This document shows, in pieces, positions 8,888 through 18,449 of a stretch of DNA of 64,000 nucleotides. The notes beneath the pieces are model-generated. The model saw nothing but the letters and a program-made list of their open reading frames with translations, ran no database searches and was not told the DNA's origin. Source of the stretch: Corynebacterium dentalis (GTDB lineage Bacteria > Actinomycetota > Actinomycetes > Mycobacteriales > Mycobacteriaceae); contig NZ_OCTS01000002.1 in the NCBI RefSeq assembly GCF_900232865.1, positions 124,001 through 188,000 of the forward strand, in the 5' to 3' direction. Every line of letters starts with the position of its first letter. The first letter of the stretch is position 1. The translations under genes were made by a program, and so were the position numbers.

Positions 8888-10690
8888 GTGACTGAGACTG
8901 CTCGGGCTATCACCAAGGTGCTTATCGCCAACCGCGGCGAAATTGCCGTGAGGGTGATCCGCGCAGCTCGCGACGAGGGGCTGACCTCCGTCGCTGTGTA
9001 CGCAGAGCCTGATGCCCACGCCCCCTTCGTGCGCATGGCTGATGAAGCCTTCGCTCTGGGCGGACAGACCTCCGCCGAGTCCTACCTCAACGTGGACAAG
9101 ATCCTCGAAGCGGCCACGAAGTCCGGCGCAGATGCCGTGCACCCCGGTTACGGATTCCTCTCCGAAAACGGTGACTTCGCAGAAGCCGTCATCAACGCTG
9201 GGCTGACTTGGATCGGCCCCTCCCCCGAGGCTATTCGCCAGCTCGGCGATAAGGTCACTGCGCGCAACATCGCCACCGAGGTTGATGCACCACTGGCCCC
9301 TGGCACCAAAGAGCCAGTCAAGGATGCCGAGGAGATCAAGGCGTTTGCGGAACAGCACGGTCTGCCCGTTGCGGTAAAGGCAGCTTTTGGTGGTGGCGGT
9401 CGCGGCATGAAGGTCGCCCACACCATGGAAGAGATCCCTGAGCTCTTCGAATCCGCCACTCGCGAGGCCATCGCAGCCTTCGGGCGCGGCGAGTGCTTCG
9501 TGGAGCGCTACCTTGACCGCGCCCGCCACGTGGAGGCTCAGGTTCTTGCAGATTCCCACGGAAACGTGGTTGTCGCCTCCACTCGCGACTGCTCCTTGCA
9601 GCGCCGCTTCCAGAAGCTCGTGGAAGAGGCACCGGCGCCTTTCCTCTCCGACGAGCAAAACGCGCGCATCTACGAGTCCGCCAAGGCCATCTGCCGTGCC
9701 GCAGGCTACCAAGGCGCGGGCACCGTGGAGTACTTGGTCAGCAGCGATGGCCTCATCAGCTTCCTCGAGGTCAACACCCGCCTGCAGGTGGAGCACCCAG
9801 TGACAGAGCAGGTCACGGGATGGGACCTGGTGCGCGAACAGTTCCGCATCGCCAACGGTCTGCCACTGAGCCGCTCCGAAGATCCGGAGATCAACGGCCA
9901 CGCCTTTGAATTCCGCATCAATGGTGAAGATCCGGCCAACAACTTCATGCCCGCACCCGGACGCGTGACGGCATACTCGGAGCCATCCGGCCCTGGCGTA
10001 CGCATGGACTCCGGCATCGAAGAAGGTGCGACGATCGGCGGACAATTCGATTCCATGCTCGCCAAGCTCATCGTAACCGGCGAGTCTCGCGAGCAGGCTC
10101 TGCAGCGCTCCGCCCGCGCGCTGGAAGAATATGTGGTGGAAGGTCTTCCCACCGTGATCCCGTTCCATCAGGAAATGGTCACGCACCCAGAATTCGCTGC
10201 TGCCGACGGTAATTTTACCGTCTACACGCGCTGGATCGAAGAGGATTGGGACAACCAGCTCCCCGCATACGAAGAACCCCTAGATGCCCGCCAGTCGTCC
10301 GGAGATGTGGTGGAGCTTCCGCGCGAGAATGTTGTCGTCGAAATTGATGGACAGCGCGTGGAAATCACCGTTCCCGGCGAGCTGATGGCGGCAGGCAGCA
10401 GCCAGCGTCGCGCACGGCGTCGCCGTGGTGCCAGCGGACAGGTCGCCATCACCGGCGACACGGTAGCCTCCCCTATGCAGGGAACCGTGATCAAGGTCGA
10501 CGTGTCCGAGGGCCAAGAGGTTTCCGAGGGCGATGCTCTGCTGGTTCTCGAGGCCATGAAGATGGAAAACGCTGTGAAGGCTCACAAGTCCGGCGTGGTC
10601 AAGGGATTGTCTGTGCACGCTGGTCAAGGTGTCACCAAGAACGAGCCGATGCTGGAGATCGTGGATCCAGAAGACAGTTCCGCTGAGTAG
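8888..10690 (+). CDS. accBC: Acyl-CoA carboxylase alpha subunit: biotin carboxylase plus biotin carrier
   Basis: Carboxylates its own biotin with ATP and bicarbonate and presents it to the AccD-type subunits. 600 residues from GTG 8888, chosen because GGAGG ends 7 bases upstream; an in-frame ATG at 8852 has no ribosome-binding site. Biotin carboxylase N-domain ([21 protein letters not shown]), ATP-grasp domain with FGGGGRGM and [16 protein letters not shown], a C-domain, then an Arg-rich linker (QRRARRRRG) and a lipoyl/biotinyl domain whose EAMKMEN contains the biotinylated Lys. It is the expected BirA substrate (322-1281). Confidence 0.95.
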   Translation: MTETARAITKVLIANRGEIAVRVIRAARDEGLTSVAVYAEPDAHAPFVRMADEAFALGGQTSAESYLNVDKILEAATKSGADAVHPGYGFLSENGDFAEAVINAGLTWIGPSPEAIRQLGDKVTARNIATEVDAPLAPGTKEPVKDAEEIKAFAEQHGLPVAVKAAFGGGGRGMKVAHTMEEIPELFESATREAIAAFGRGECFVERYLDRARHVEAQVLADSHGNVVVASTRDCSLQRRFQKLVEEAPAPFLSDEQNARIYESAKAICRAAGYQGAGTVEYLVSSDGLISFLEVNTRLQVEHPVTEQVTGWDLVREQFRIANGLPLSRSEDPEINGHAFEFRINGEDPANNFMPAPGRVTAYSEPSGPGVRMDSGIEEGATIGGQFDSMLAKLIVTGESREQALQRSARALEEYVVEGLPTVIPFHQEMVTHPEFAAADGNFTVYTRWIEEDWDNQLPAYEEPLDARQSSGDVVELPRENVVVEIDGQRVEITVPGELMAAGSSQRRARRRRGASGQVAITGDTVASPMQGTVIKVDVSEGQEVSEGDALLVLEAMKMENAVKAHKSGVVKGLSVHAGQGVTKNEPMLEIVDPEDSSAE

Positions 10691-10751
10691 TTGGACGCAC
10701 TCAGCGCGAAACCTTAACCGAAAATACGCTGAAAACTGCAGCACAGCCAAT

Positions 10752-10757
10752 TAAAGT
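10752..10757 (+). promoter_or_regulatory. -10 hexamer of the 10767 gene
   Basis: TAAAGT ends 9 bases before ATG 10767; no ribosome-binding site follows. Confidence 0.4.
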
Positions 10758-10766
10758 AGCGTGACG

Positions 10767-11363
10767 ATGCAAGATTCAGATCAGCCTCAGCAGCCACGGG
10801 CATTCATGCGCCGCACATGGTGGCTTGTCGCTGGCTCGATGCTGCTGATCATTGGCCTGGCTACCGGCATCACCGCCTTGTTGGGCGTAAATAATTTCGG
10901 CGCCGAAGATGGCGTGAGCGTTTCCGCCAACAAGAGCTACTACCTGCTGGCCAACCGGGATGCATTGGGCGTGACCGAATGCAATCTGGAACTCGCGGAC
11001 GGCAGCGATGCCAACTCCCTGCTGAGCAACGTAGAGCCCTTGGTGGACGAATCCATGCAGGTCCAGGACGTCTCGTTGCCCGTCATCGAAGCCAAAGGCG
11101 TATACGCCCGCGTGCAGTTTTCTGAAGATGCGGACAATCTCCGCTTTGTCTGCGATACCGGTCAGACCTATATCTCCAGCTTCAGCGAGACCACGTTGCA
11201 GGCGCTGCGCTGGGTCTCGCTGCTGACTCTGCTGTTCGGCATCGCTGCGCTCCTAGCAGCCTTGGCGCTGCGTTACCTCCCCGGCAGGGATTCCAGCACG
11301 TCCGCTGCCTCGCCCGCTACATCGACGACCCGGAGTGATCCTGAGCATGGACAAAATGGCTAA
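10767..11363 (+). CDS. Hypothetical membrane protein with two membrane segments
   Basis: 198 residues from ATG 10767 (GTG 10761 is an alternative start two codons earlier). One hydrophobic helix near residues 18-38 ([21 protein letters not shown]) and another near 147-171 ([20 protein letters not shown]) flank an extracytoplasmic domain of about 100 residues with two cysteines, one in TECNLEL and one in RFVCDTG, that could form a disulfide. The C-terminal tail is Ser/Thr-rich. Its end overlaps the start of glpK by 17 bases, so the two are likely co-expressed. I do not recognise the family. Confidence 0.7.
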   Translation: MQDSDQPQQPRAFMRRTWWLVAGSMLLIIGLATGITALLGVNNFGAEDGVSVSANKSYYLLANRDALGVTECNLELADGSDANSLLSNVEPLVDESMQVQDVSLPVIEAKGVYARVQFSEDADNLRFVCDTGQTYISSFSETTLQALRWVSLLTLLFGIAALLAALALRYLPGRDSSTSAASPATSTTRSDPEHGQNG

Positions 11364-12945
11364 TCAATTGGCCGGCCACCTGGCCAAATTCACCAAGCCC
11401 CACCGTGGCTTCGTCCTATCGATCGATCAGGGCACTACCTCCACCCGCGCCATGATTTTCGACGCCCGCGGCCAGGTGGTCAGCACCAGTCAACTGGAAC
11501 ACCAGCAGATCTTCCCTCAGCCCGGATGGGTGGAACACGATCCTGAGGAGATCCTGCGGCACACCCGCAGAGTGATGGCTGATGCGATTGCGGTGGCGGA
11601 TTTGTCGTCGGACGAAATCGCCTGCCTGGGCATCACCAACCAGCGCGAAACCACGGTGATGTGGGATCGGACCACGGGAAAGCCGGTCTACAACGCCATC
11701 GTGTGGCAGGACACGCGCACGGACAAGATCGTGAATTCGCTGGACGAGGAGACGAAGAACCTCTTCCAGGAGCGCACGGGTTTGCCCGCGTCGACGTATT
11801 TCTCCGGCCCGAAGATTCGCTGGATCCTCGATCACGTGGACGGCGTGCGCGAGCGTGCCGAGCGCGGGGAACTTGCGGTGGGCACGATTGATTCCTGGTT
11901 GGTGTGGGAGTTGACTCGTCGTTCCCGACGCCAACACGGAAGCATCAACAAGGGTGCCAAGCACGTCACCGATGTCACCAACGCTTCACGCACCATGCTG
12001 ATGGATCTGCGCACGCAGAAGTGGGATCCGGAGCTATGTGAAGCTCTGGGTATCCCCATGAGTTTGCTTCCGGAGATCGTCAGCTCCTCTGAAGTTGTGG
12101 GCGCCGTGCGACGTTCCGGCCCAGCATATGGTGTGCTGATCAGCGGTATTATGGGCGATCAGCAGGCGGCGACGTTCGGCCAGGCGTGCTTGCGACCGGG
12201 CGAGGCGAAGAACACCTACGGCACCGGCAACTTCCTGCTGCTCAATACGGGCGCGGAGCCGCAGACCTCGGAGCACGGTCTGATCACCACCGTGGCGTAT
12301 CGCTTGGGCAATCAACCCGCCGTTTTCGCGCTGGAAGGATCCATCGCGGTGACTGGTTCACTGGTGCAGTGGCTGCGCGACAACCTCGGTTTCTTCCACA
12401 GTGCGGACGATATCGAGGCGTTGGCGCGCAGCGTGGAGGACAACGGCGGTTGCTACGTGGTGCCCGCATTCTCTGGGCTTCTGGCACCACGGTGGCGGCC
12501 GGAAGCTCGTGGCGCGATTGTGGGGCTCACCAGGTACGTCACCAAGGCGCACATCGCCCGGGCTGCCTTGGAATCCACCGCGTTTCAGACCCGCGAGGTG
12601 GTGGAGGCCATGAATAAGGATTCCGGTGTTCTGCTCAAGGCGCTGAAGGTGGACGGCGGCATGGTTCCCAATACCTTGCTGATGCAGTTCCAGGCGGATC
12701 AGCTGGGCGTGCCGGTGACTGTCTCCCAGATCGCCGAGACCACCGCATTGGGCGCGGCGTACGCGGCCGGGTTGTCCGTGGGATTCTTCAGCGGAATCGA
12801 GGAGATCCGCCGACTCTGGCGCGAGCGCGTGACGTACAAGCCCGGTGTCTCTGATCAGGAACGCAATGAGGCTTTCCGCCAGTGGAACCGTGCTGTGGAA
12901 CGGACCTATGACTGGGCTGAAAAAGACAGTCCGGGTCAGCGGTAG
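11347..12945 (+). CDS. glpK: Glycerol kinase
   Basis: Phosphorylates glycerol to sn-glycerol 3-phosphate. 532 residues, slightly longer than the roughly 500 usual for GlpK because of an N-terminal extension of about 25 residues before [20 protein letters not shown]-kinase signatures are present: [35 protein letters not shown] and [12 protein letters not shown], with [13 protein letters not shown] in the C-domain. ATG 11347 is preceded by GGAG at 11332-11335. No glycerol facilitator or glycerol-3-phosphate dehydrogenase lies next to it. Confidence 0.93.
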   Translation: MDKMANQLAGHLAKFTKPHRGFVLSIDQGTTSTRAMIFDARGQVVSTSQLEHQQIFPQPGWVEHDPEEILRHTRRVMADAIAVADLSSDEIACLGITNQRETTVMWDRTTGKPVYNAIVWQDTRTDKIVNSLDEETKNLFQERTGLPASTYFSGPKIRWILDHVDGVRERAERGELAVGTIDSWLVWELTRRSRRQHGSINKGAKHVTDVTNASRTMLMDLRTQKWDPELCEALGIPMSLLPEIVSSSEVVGAVRRSGPAYGVLISGIMGDQQAATFGQACLRPGEAKNTYGTGNFLLLNTGAEPQTSEHGLITTVAYRLGNQPAVFALEGSIAVTGSLVQWLRDNLGFFHSADDIEALARSVEDNGGCYVVPAFSGLLAPRWRPEARGAIVGLTRYVTKAHIARAALESTAFQTREVVEAMNKDSGVLLKALKVDGGMVPNTLLMQFQADQLGVPVTVSQIAETTALGAAYAAGLSVGFFSGIEEIRRLWRERVTYKPGVSDQERNEAFRQWNRAVERTYDWAEKDSPGQR

Positions 12946-12948
12946 GCT
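12943..12948 (+). promoter_or_regulatory. -10 hexamer of the DUF1707 gene
   Basis: TAGGCT lies across the glpK stop codon and ends 7 bases before ATG 12956. Confidence 0.5.
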
Positions 12949-12955
12949 AAACATC

Positions 12956-13555
12956 ATGGATAGGCCACACCACCCCGATCTTCCGCACCTGCGCGTCAGC
13001 GATCCTGAGCGCCACGATGCCATCAACATCCTCGGTAGCCACTTCGCCGAAGGCCGGTTGAGCCTAGATGAGTTCGAGCAGCGCTCCACGCAGGCCGCCA
13101 ACGCCGTGACGAAGAGCGAGTTGGACACGCTGTTTAAGGATCTCCCGCCACTGTCCCCGGGAGCTCACCTCATGCCGCACTACTCGGCTGCGGAGATTGA
13201 ACGTGCCCGGCGCGATGGCGCGCGTCCGAAAGCCTCGATCTTGGGAATGACAGCGGTGGGTGCCACGGCCGCTGCGATCGTGTTGAACCCGATTTGGGAT
13301 GCCTCTTTTGCGTTGTTGCTGATGATTCCCGCCATCGCCATCCTGCTCTACGTGGCCAAAGTCGGCCCGGACCACTGGCACACACCGTCCCAACACAGCA
13401 TGGAGCGCCGCCGACTCAAGGCGATCCGGGTGGAGCAGCGACTGGAGATCGAACAGCGCAAGGCTCAGCGTCGCACCCAGCGTGCGCAGCTGACGGACTC
13501 GGCAATGAAGTTCGCCACCAATTCCATCAACAAGAAGCTCGGCGACCAGCGCTAG
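12956..13555 (+). CDS. DUF1707 (SHOCT-like) membrane protein
   Basis: 199 residues. Residues 10-60 (LRVSDPERHDAINILGSHFA, then EGRLSLDEFEQR) form a DUF1707 domain, a short helical module common in actinobacterial membrane proteins. Two closely spaced hydrophobic helices follow at about residues 100-145 and the C-terminal 50 residues are strongly basic and helical (MERRRLKAIRVEQRLEIEQR). The function is unknown. The stop overlaps the stop of the convergent amidohydrolase gene by 4 bases. Confidence 0.75.
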   Translation: MDRPHHPDLPHLRVSDPERHDAINILGSHFAEGRLSLDEFEQRSTQAANAVTKSELDTLFKDLPPLSPGAHLMPHYSAAEIERARRDGARPKASILGMTAVGATAAAIVLNPIWDASFALLLMIPAIAILLYVAKVGPDHWHTPSQHSMERRRLKAIRVEQRLEIEQRKAQRRTQRAQLTDSAMKFATNSINKKLGDQR

Positions 13556-14775
13556 AGCTCGCCGCCGCGCCCGCCTTCTTCCGCCTTGCCGTGGAACTGG
13601 TCAATCACTCCGGCAAACATGCGGATGCCCACGCCGATGGCGCGCTCGTCGAAAACGATATCCGGCTGGTGCAGGTCCGGCTTCTCCCCCTTGCCGTCCC
13701 ACGCTCCCAAGCGGGCCATGGATCCCGGCACGTGCTCCAGGTACCAGCTGAAATCCTCGCCGCCGGTGGACTGCGGAGCTTCCCGCAGCGCGTATGGATC
13801 GCGGTCCTTAACTGCCTGGGCAATCATGGCCGTGGCCACGTCATCGTTGGTCACTGGCGGCACGCCCTTAGTGTAGCGAATCTCCATGTCCGCGCCGGTC
13901 GGAGCCACAATCTGCTCTAGCAGCTCGGTGAGGATCTGCTGCCCCTGCCGCCACACGCCCACCTGCGCAGTGCGGAAAGTGCCCAGCAGGCGCACTTCCT
14001 GTGGGATGGCGTTAAACGCTGATCCCCCATTTACCGCGCCAAAGACCACCACCGTGCCGGAACGTGGATCCAGCCGACGAGTCAGCAGACCAGGCAATTG
14101 CGTGATGATCAGGCCCGCGGCATACACCAGATCGCTGGTCAGGTGCGGCCTAGAGGTGTGCCCGCCGTGACCACGCAGAATGATTTCCACCACGTCAGAG
14201 GCGCTGGTGATGGGGCCGGTCCGCACACCGATTTCCCCGGTCCGCAGCTTCGGTTCGCAGTGCACCGCGTAGATGGACTGCACGTCGCGCAGGGCTCCGG
14301 CCTCGATGACCTCTACTGCACCACCGTCCATGACCTCTTCTGCAGGCTGATAGATGCACCGAACTTGCACGGGCATGGCGTCGGCACCATGTTCTTCCAC
14401 GAAGGCTGCCAGCCCACACGCCAGGGCCAACACGATCACGGTGTGGATATCGTGCCCGCAGGCGTGCATCACGCCCGGGTTCTGCGAGGAAAAGTCCAGG
14501 CCAGTGGCCTCTTCTAAGGGGAGGGCATCGATATCGCCGCGGAAGGCAATCATCGGGGCATCCTTCGGCCCGATGTCCACCGTGGCACCCGTGGATGGCA
14601 GCGCGCGCGGGTCCAGACCGGCCTCGCGCAGGGTGGTCAGGATAAATTCCGTGGTTGCGGTTTCCATGTGGGACAACTCGGGGTTGCGGTGCAGGTGACG
14701 CCGCCATCCGCGGATGGTCTCGCGGTTGTTCTGAACCCATGCACTCACAAAACTGGAGATGCTCACGTGATCCAC
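13552..14775 (-). CDS. M20-family amidohydrolase (AmiA/AmiB-like)
   Basis: 407 residues from GTG 14775, which has AGGA 6 bases upstream. Metal-ligand motifs of M20D peptidases/aminoacylases are present: HACGHDIH, IYQPAEE with the catalytic Glu, and GGEDFSWYLEHVPG. Members hydrolyse N-acyl amino acids, hippurate or indole-acetyl conjugates; the substrate here is not predictable. It is divergent from pnp. In mycobacteria two such genes (amiA1, amiB1) precede deoD-pmmB-upp; here there is only one copy in the same setting. Confidence 0.85.
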   Translation of the reverse strand: MDHVSISSFVSAWVQNNRETIRGWRRHLHRNPELSHMETATTEFILTTLREAGLDPRALPSTGATVDIGPKDAPMIAFRGDIDALPLEEATGLDFSSQNPGVMHACGHDIHTVIVLALACGLAAFVEEHGADAMPVQVRCIYQPAEEVMDGGAVEVIEAGALRDVQSIYAVHCEPKLRTGEIGVRTGPITSASDVVEIILRGHGGHTSRPHLTSDLVYAAGLIITQLPGLLTRRLDPRSGTVVVFGAVNGGSAFNAIPQEVRLLGTFRTAQVGVWRQGQQILTELLEQIVAPTGADMEIRYTKGVPPVTNDDVATAMIAQAVKDRDPYALREAPQSTGGEDFSWYLEHVPGSMARLGAWDGKGEKPDLHQPDIVFDERAIGVGIRMFAGVIDQFHGKAEEGGRGGEL

Positions 14776-14933
14776 GGTCAGTCCTCGCCCTTCCTGTTGC
14801 CCTCGTTGTGCGCTGTGGTGAATGTTCCTTATTTCTCGACGCCACCACCGCCACCTCATACGGGTGACTTTGTTCAACCACTTCAGTCTAGTCCCACGTG
14901 GCGTAGGCAACTGCATGCCAGGGGCGTGAACGG

Positions 14934-14939
14934 TAACTT
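14934..14939 (+). promoter_or_regulatory. pnp -10 hexamer (leaderless promoter)
   Basis: TAACTT ends 7 bases before ATG 14947, with no Shine-Dalgarno sequence between. Confidence 0.5.
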
Positions 14940-14946
14940 GGTGTGC

Positions 14947-15762
14947 ATGAATGAAGCGACGACGTCCCCGCAACAACTGGCTCAGCAGGCCGCAGAAGTA
15001 CTTCTGGAAAAGACTTCCCAGGATGGATTCGATGTGGCAGTGGTTCTCGGCTCGGGGTGGCGCCCCGCGGCTGACGTGCTGACGGAGAATGCAGAGGACT
15101 TGCAGGAGTTCCCTATGTCTGACCTGCCGGGCTTTTTGCCGCCGACGGCGCAGGGCCACGGTGGCACGGTGCGCAGCGGAGTTATCGCTGGTCAGCGCGT
15201 GCTGGTTTTGTTAGGACGCACGCACGCTTATGAAGGCCACGAGCTGTGGCGCACGGCACACGCGGTGCGCACGGCCGCAGCCGCTGGCGTCTCCACGGTG
15301 GTACTGACCAACGCCGCCGGTGGCTTGATCGAGGGCATGCAAGTGGGCGAACCGGTACTGATCAACGATCACATCAACTTCACCGTGAAGACCCCGTTGA
15401 GCGGGGCGAACTTCGTCAATCTGGTGGATGCTTACTCCCCGGAGCTGCGCCGACGCGCGGAGAACCTGCGCCCCGGAATCCGCGAGGCGGTGTACGCGAT
15501 GATGCCCGGACCGCAGTACGAAACTCCCGCAGAGATCCACATGCTGCGCACCCTAGGCGCTGGCCTGGTAGGCATGTCCACGGTGTACGAAACCATCGCT
15601 GCCCGCGAGGCCAACATGGATGTGCTGGGCATTTCTCTGGTGACGAACCTGGCTGCGGGAATGACGGGCGAGGCGCTGAACCACGAGGAGGTTCTGGAAG
15701 CAGGCAAGAACGCCGCCCAGGACATGGGTGAGCTGCTCCGCGAGCTGGTGGGCACCCTATGA
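14947..15762 (+). CDS. pnp: Purine nucleoside phosphorylase
   Basis: Phosphorolyses purine nucleosides to the base and ribose 1-phosphate. 271 residues, the trimeric (PNP/MTAP) class: VAVVLGSGW, GRTHAYEGH, VVLTNAAGGL, MMPGPQYETPAEIHM and GMSTVYETIAARE appear in the expected order. ATG 14947 is chosen for the -10 box and because the family starts here; the frame is open further upstream without a plausible start. The stop overlaps the start of the phosphohexomutase gene (ATGA), which can route ribose 1-phosphate onward. Confidence 0.93.
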   Translation: MNEATTSPQQLAQQAAEVLLEKTSQDGFDVAVVLGSGWRPAADVLTENAEDLQEFPMSDLPGFLPPTAQGHGGTVRSGVIAGQRVLVLLGRTHAYEGHELWRTAHAVRTAAAAGVSTVVLTNAAGGLIEGMQVGEPVLINDHINFTVKTPLSGANFVNLVDAYSPELRRRAENLRPGIREAVYAMMPGPQYETPAEIHMLRTLGAGLVGMSTVYETIAAREANMDVLGISLVTNLAAGMTGEALNHEEVLEAGKNAAQDMGELLRELVGTL

Positions 15763-17327
15763 GCGGGTTGCGCTTCGGCACCGCGGGGCTGCGCGCACCG
15801 GTAGGCCCCGGCCCTGATCTGCTCAACGTCCCCACCGTGACTCGGACCACCGCCGGAGTTGCGGCGTGGATGAAAGAGTCGGTGAAGCCCACCCGTTCGG
15901 ACGGTCGCTTTCACGTGGCCGTGGGCTATGACGCGCGCTACGGATCCCACCCTCTTGCTCGTGCCACCGCGGAGACGTTTTCCGGAGCAGGTTTCGAAGT
16001 CACGCTCATTGCAGAGCCTGGTGCCACCCCAATTCTGGCGTGGCTGGTCAAGGCTCGGAATTTCGATGCGGGCGTGCAGATCACAGCCAGCCACAACCCG
16101 GGCGCGGATAACGGTTACAAGCTCTACCTCGACGGTGGACGCCAATTGCTCAGCCCCGCCGATGCCCAGATTGAGGAAGCCATCTCCCGGCAACCGACCG
16201 CCGACAAGATCCCTCGCTCTGAGGCGAAATCTATGGATCTGGCAGCGCAGAATGGCTATGTCACGGCAATCTCCAGCGTGGTCGCCACCGGCGAGCAATC
16301 CGAGCTGTGCAAGCGCAGGACGTTGAAAATCCTCTACACCCCGATGCACGGCGTGGGCGGCGAGGCACTGGAATCGGCGCTGCGCAGCAATGGTTTTGGC
16401 GACATCCACTTTGTCCCCTCCCAACGGTGGCCGGACCCGGACTTCCCTACCGTGGCCTTCCCCAACCCGGAGGAGCCAGGTGCCACAGACCTGCTGCTGG
16501 AACAGGCGCGCGAGCTACAGCCGGATCTGCTGATCGCGTTGGACCCGGACGCGGACCGATGCATGCTCGGAGTGCCAGATCCTTCCGAGCCCACGTATGG
16601 ATACCGCATGCTGCGTGGGGACGAGACCGGTCCACTGCTGGCGGGGCACGTGGTGAGTAGGCGCGTGGTGGCGTCGGAAAGAAACAAACAACCACCCGCG
16701 CCCGTGGTGGCAACCACCGTGGTTTCCAGCCAGCTACTGGGCCACATGGCCCGGCGCAACAGGTGGAATTACGTGGAGACGCTCACCGGGTTCAAGCACC
16801 TGGCACGCGCGGCCGACGATCAGCCCGGCGAGTTGGCTTTCGCCTACGAAGAGGCCATCGGCACCTGCCCGGCGCCGCAGGTGGTGGCGGATAAGGACGG
16901 CATTGCCACAGCACTGATCGCCGCGCAATGGGTGGCGGATCTCAAAGAGCAAGGCCGCACCCTGCTGGACGAGCTGGCCGAGCTGGAGCAGACCTACGGT
17001 GTATTCCGCACCGGGCAGGTCAGCATGCGTTTTGAGACTCCGGAACAGGCTGCGGAGATGGTGGCTACGGTGTTGCAAACCCCTCCCGCAGAGCTGGCGG
17101 GGATCACTGTGGGCTCCTCGCCCATCGAGGATTCTGCGGGCCGAACGACCGACGGCGTGAAGTTGGCTGGTCAGCGCGAGGAGACGGCAATCCGGGTCAT
17201 CGCCCGGCCGTCCGGCACGGAGCCGAAGGCCAAGTTTTACCTAGAGGTCACCGGGCCTGCGGGATCTCGCGACGCGGTGGAAGACGTGTACGGCGAGCTG
17301 GAGCAGGCCGTCAAGGAGCTGTTTTAG
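15759..17327 (+). CDS. pmmB: Phosphoglucomutase/phosphomannomutase family protein (PmmB-like)
   Basis: 522 residues of the alpha-D-phosphohexomutase superfamily: active-site Ser loop ITASHNPGADNGYK, metal-binding DPDADRCMLGV, substrate loop AYEEAIGT and phosphate-binding RPSGTEPKAKFYLEV, in order along four domains. Members of this length next to pnp probably act as phosphopentomutase or phosphohexomutase, converting ribose 1-phosphate from nucleoside breakdown to ribose 5-phosphate. The start overlaps the pnp stop by 4 bases. The gene order matches deoD-pmmB-upp of mycobacteria. Confidence 0.88.
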   Translation: MSGLRFGTAGLRAPVGPGPDLLNVPTVTRTTAGVAAWMKESVKPTRSDGRFHVAVGYDARYGSHPLARATAETFSGAGFEVTLIAEPGATPILAWLVKARNFDAGVQITASHNPGADNGYKLYLDGGRQLLSPADAQIEEAISRQPTADKIPRSEAKSMDLAAQNGYVTAISSVVATGEQSELCKRRTLKILYTPMHGVGGEALESALRSNGFGDIHFVPSQRWPDPDFPTVAFPNPEEPGATDLLLEQARELQPDLLIALDPDADRCMLGVPDPSEPTYGYRMLRGDETGPLLAGHVVSRRVVASERNKQPPAPVVATTVVSSQLLGHMARRNRWNYVETLTGFKHLARAADDQPGELAFAYEEAIGTCPAPQVVADKDGIATALIAAQWVADLKEQGRTLLDELAELEQTYGVFRTGQVSMRFETPEQAAEMVATVLQTPPAELAGITVGSSPIEDSAGRTTDGVKLAGQREETAIRVIARPSGTEPKAKFYLEVTGPAGSRDAVEDVYGELEQAVKELF

Positions 17328-17355
17328 AGCTCGCGGGCGTTAGTGCTCGTATGAG

Positions 17356-18003
17356 TTAGAGCTCGTTGAGGTCGATGTTGCGCGGGCCGTACAAACGGTC
17401 GCCTGCATCGCCTAGCCCCGGAATGATGTAGGCATCCTCGTTGAGTTCCGGGTCGATTGTGGCGGTGACCAGCTTCTTCACCGAGGTTTCCGCCTGCACC
17501 AGCGCATCGACTCCCGGCTTGGCGGAAATCATGCAGATGCAGGTGATGTCATCCGCGCCACGGGCCTCTAGCAGCCGGATGGCGTGCAGGAGGGATCCGC
17601 CGGTGGCCAGCATGGGATCCACCAGAAATACGGGCTGACCAGATAGATCATCCGGCAGCGCCTCCAGGTAAGGGACAGGTTCGTGCGTCTCTTCGTCGCG
17701 AGCCAGGCCAATGAAGCCCACCTGCGCGTCCGGGATCATCGACAGCGCTGGGTCGATCATGCCCAGCCCGGCGCGGATCACTGGCACGATGATCGGCGGC
17801 TTTTGCAGCCGGTAGCCGTCCGCCACCGCCACTGGAGTCTGCACATCAAACGTCTCCAGCTGCAAGTCGGCGGAGGCTTCGTAGACCAGCATCGCTCCGA
17901 GGTCAGCAAGAGCTGCCCGGAAGGCTGCGTTGTTACTGCGTGCGTCTCGCATGATTGTCATCCGCGAGGCCATCAATGGGTGCTGTACCACCTGAATTTC
18001 CAT
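17356..18003 (-). CDS. upp: Uracil phosphoribosyltransferase
   Basis: Makes UMP from uracil and PRPP. 215 residues with [15 protein letters not shown] near the N-terminus, PVIRAGLGM, the PRPP-binding loop [14 protein letters not shown] and the uracil-binding [14 protein letters not shown] at the C-terminus. Convergent with the phosphohexomutase gene, 28 bases apart. A TAGAAT -10 ends 8 bases before the ATG. Confidence 0.95.
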   Translation of the reverse strand: MEIQVVQHPLMASRMTIMRDARSNNAAFRAALADLGAMLVYEASADLQLETFDVQTPVAVADGYRLQKPPIIVPVIRAGLGMIDPALSMIPDAQVGFIGLARDEETHEPVPYLEALPDDLSGQPVFLVDPMLATGGSLLHAIRLLEARGADDITCICMISAKPGVDALVQAETSVKKLVTATIDPELNEDAYIIPGLGDAGDRLYGPRNIDLNEL

Positions 18004-18011
18004 GTTTTCCG

Positions 18012-18017
18012 ATTCTA
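18012..18017 (-). promoter_or_regulatory. upp -10 hexamer (leaderless promoter)
   Basis: TAGAAT on the minus strand, ending 8 bases before the upp ATG. Confidence 0.5.
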
Positions 18018-18063
18018 CGCATCCGCTTGGATGAACCTTTGAGGCACGCGCGGAGTCTAAGGG

Positions 18064-18447
18064 GTGTGTACGAAGGTCGGTTGGTTGGAAGAGCAGTGGG
18101 GATCGCAGGTGAATAACTGGATGCAGCAGTCAGGGGCGCAGCCTCAGGGAGCGCACTCGTTCTTGAGCGCGAGGTCATCTGACATCGCCTTGGTCGCGAG
18201 CGCTTTGTCCGATGTGGGGCGCACGCTTGGCCGCCCCGTGTCTTCGGCGGAGGCGCAGTGGCCCGTGCCTCTGGTTCCCGAGGCCAGCGATTTTCTCCGT
18301 GCGTTGTCGCAAGCTCGCCGAGCGCAATCGGCATCGTTGCAGGGCCTTTCGGTGTTTTTTCACGACGCCAACACCTCCCTCTCCCAGTTCAGACAGTCCT
18401 TGGACACTCATGAACAATCCACGGCCGCGGGCTGGAATCGGTGGTAG
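18064..18447 (+). CDS. Small helical protein paired with an NlpC/P60 hydrolase
   Basis: 127 residues from GTG 18064, with GGAG 8 bases upstream. No signal peptide or membrane segment. It is predicted largely helical, with Trp residues clustered near the N-terminus ([13 protein letters not shown]) and one as the last residue. It lacks a clear central WXG turn, so it is not a standard WXG100 protein, although size and helical make-up are similar. The next gene begins 2 bases after its stop, so the two are translated together. I do not recognise the family. Confidence 0.6.
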   Translation: MCTKVGWLEEQWGSQVNNWMQQSGAQPQGAHSFLSARSSDIALVASALSDVGRTLGRPVSSAEAQWPVPLVPEASDFLRALSQARRAQSASLQGLSVFFHDANTSLSQFRQSLDTHEQSTAAGWNRW

Positions 18448-18449
18448 CA

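Noticed and set aside
8849..10186. Open frame of 445 codons opposite accBC
   Set aside because: Shadow frame; the sense strand encodes a complete biotin carboxylase.
18064..18447. WXG100 (ESAT-6-like) protein
   Set aside because: Size and helicity fit, but no central W-x-G turn is present, so the family name is not supported.
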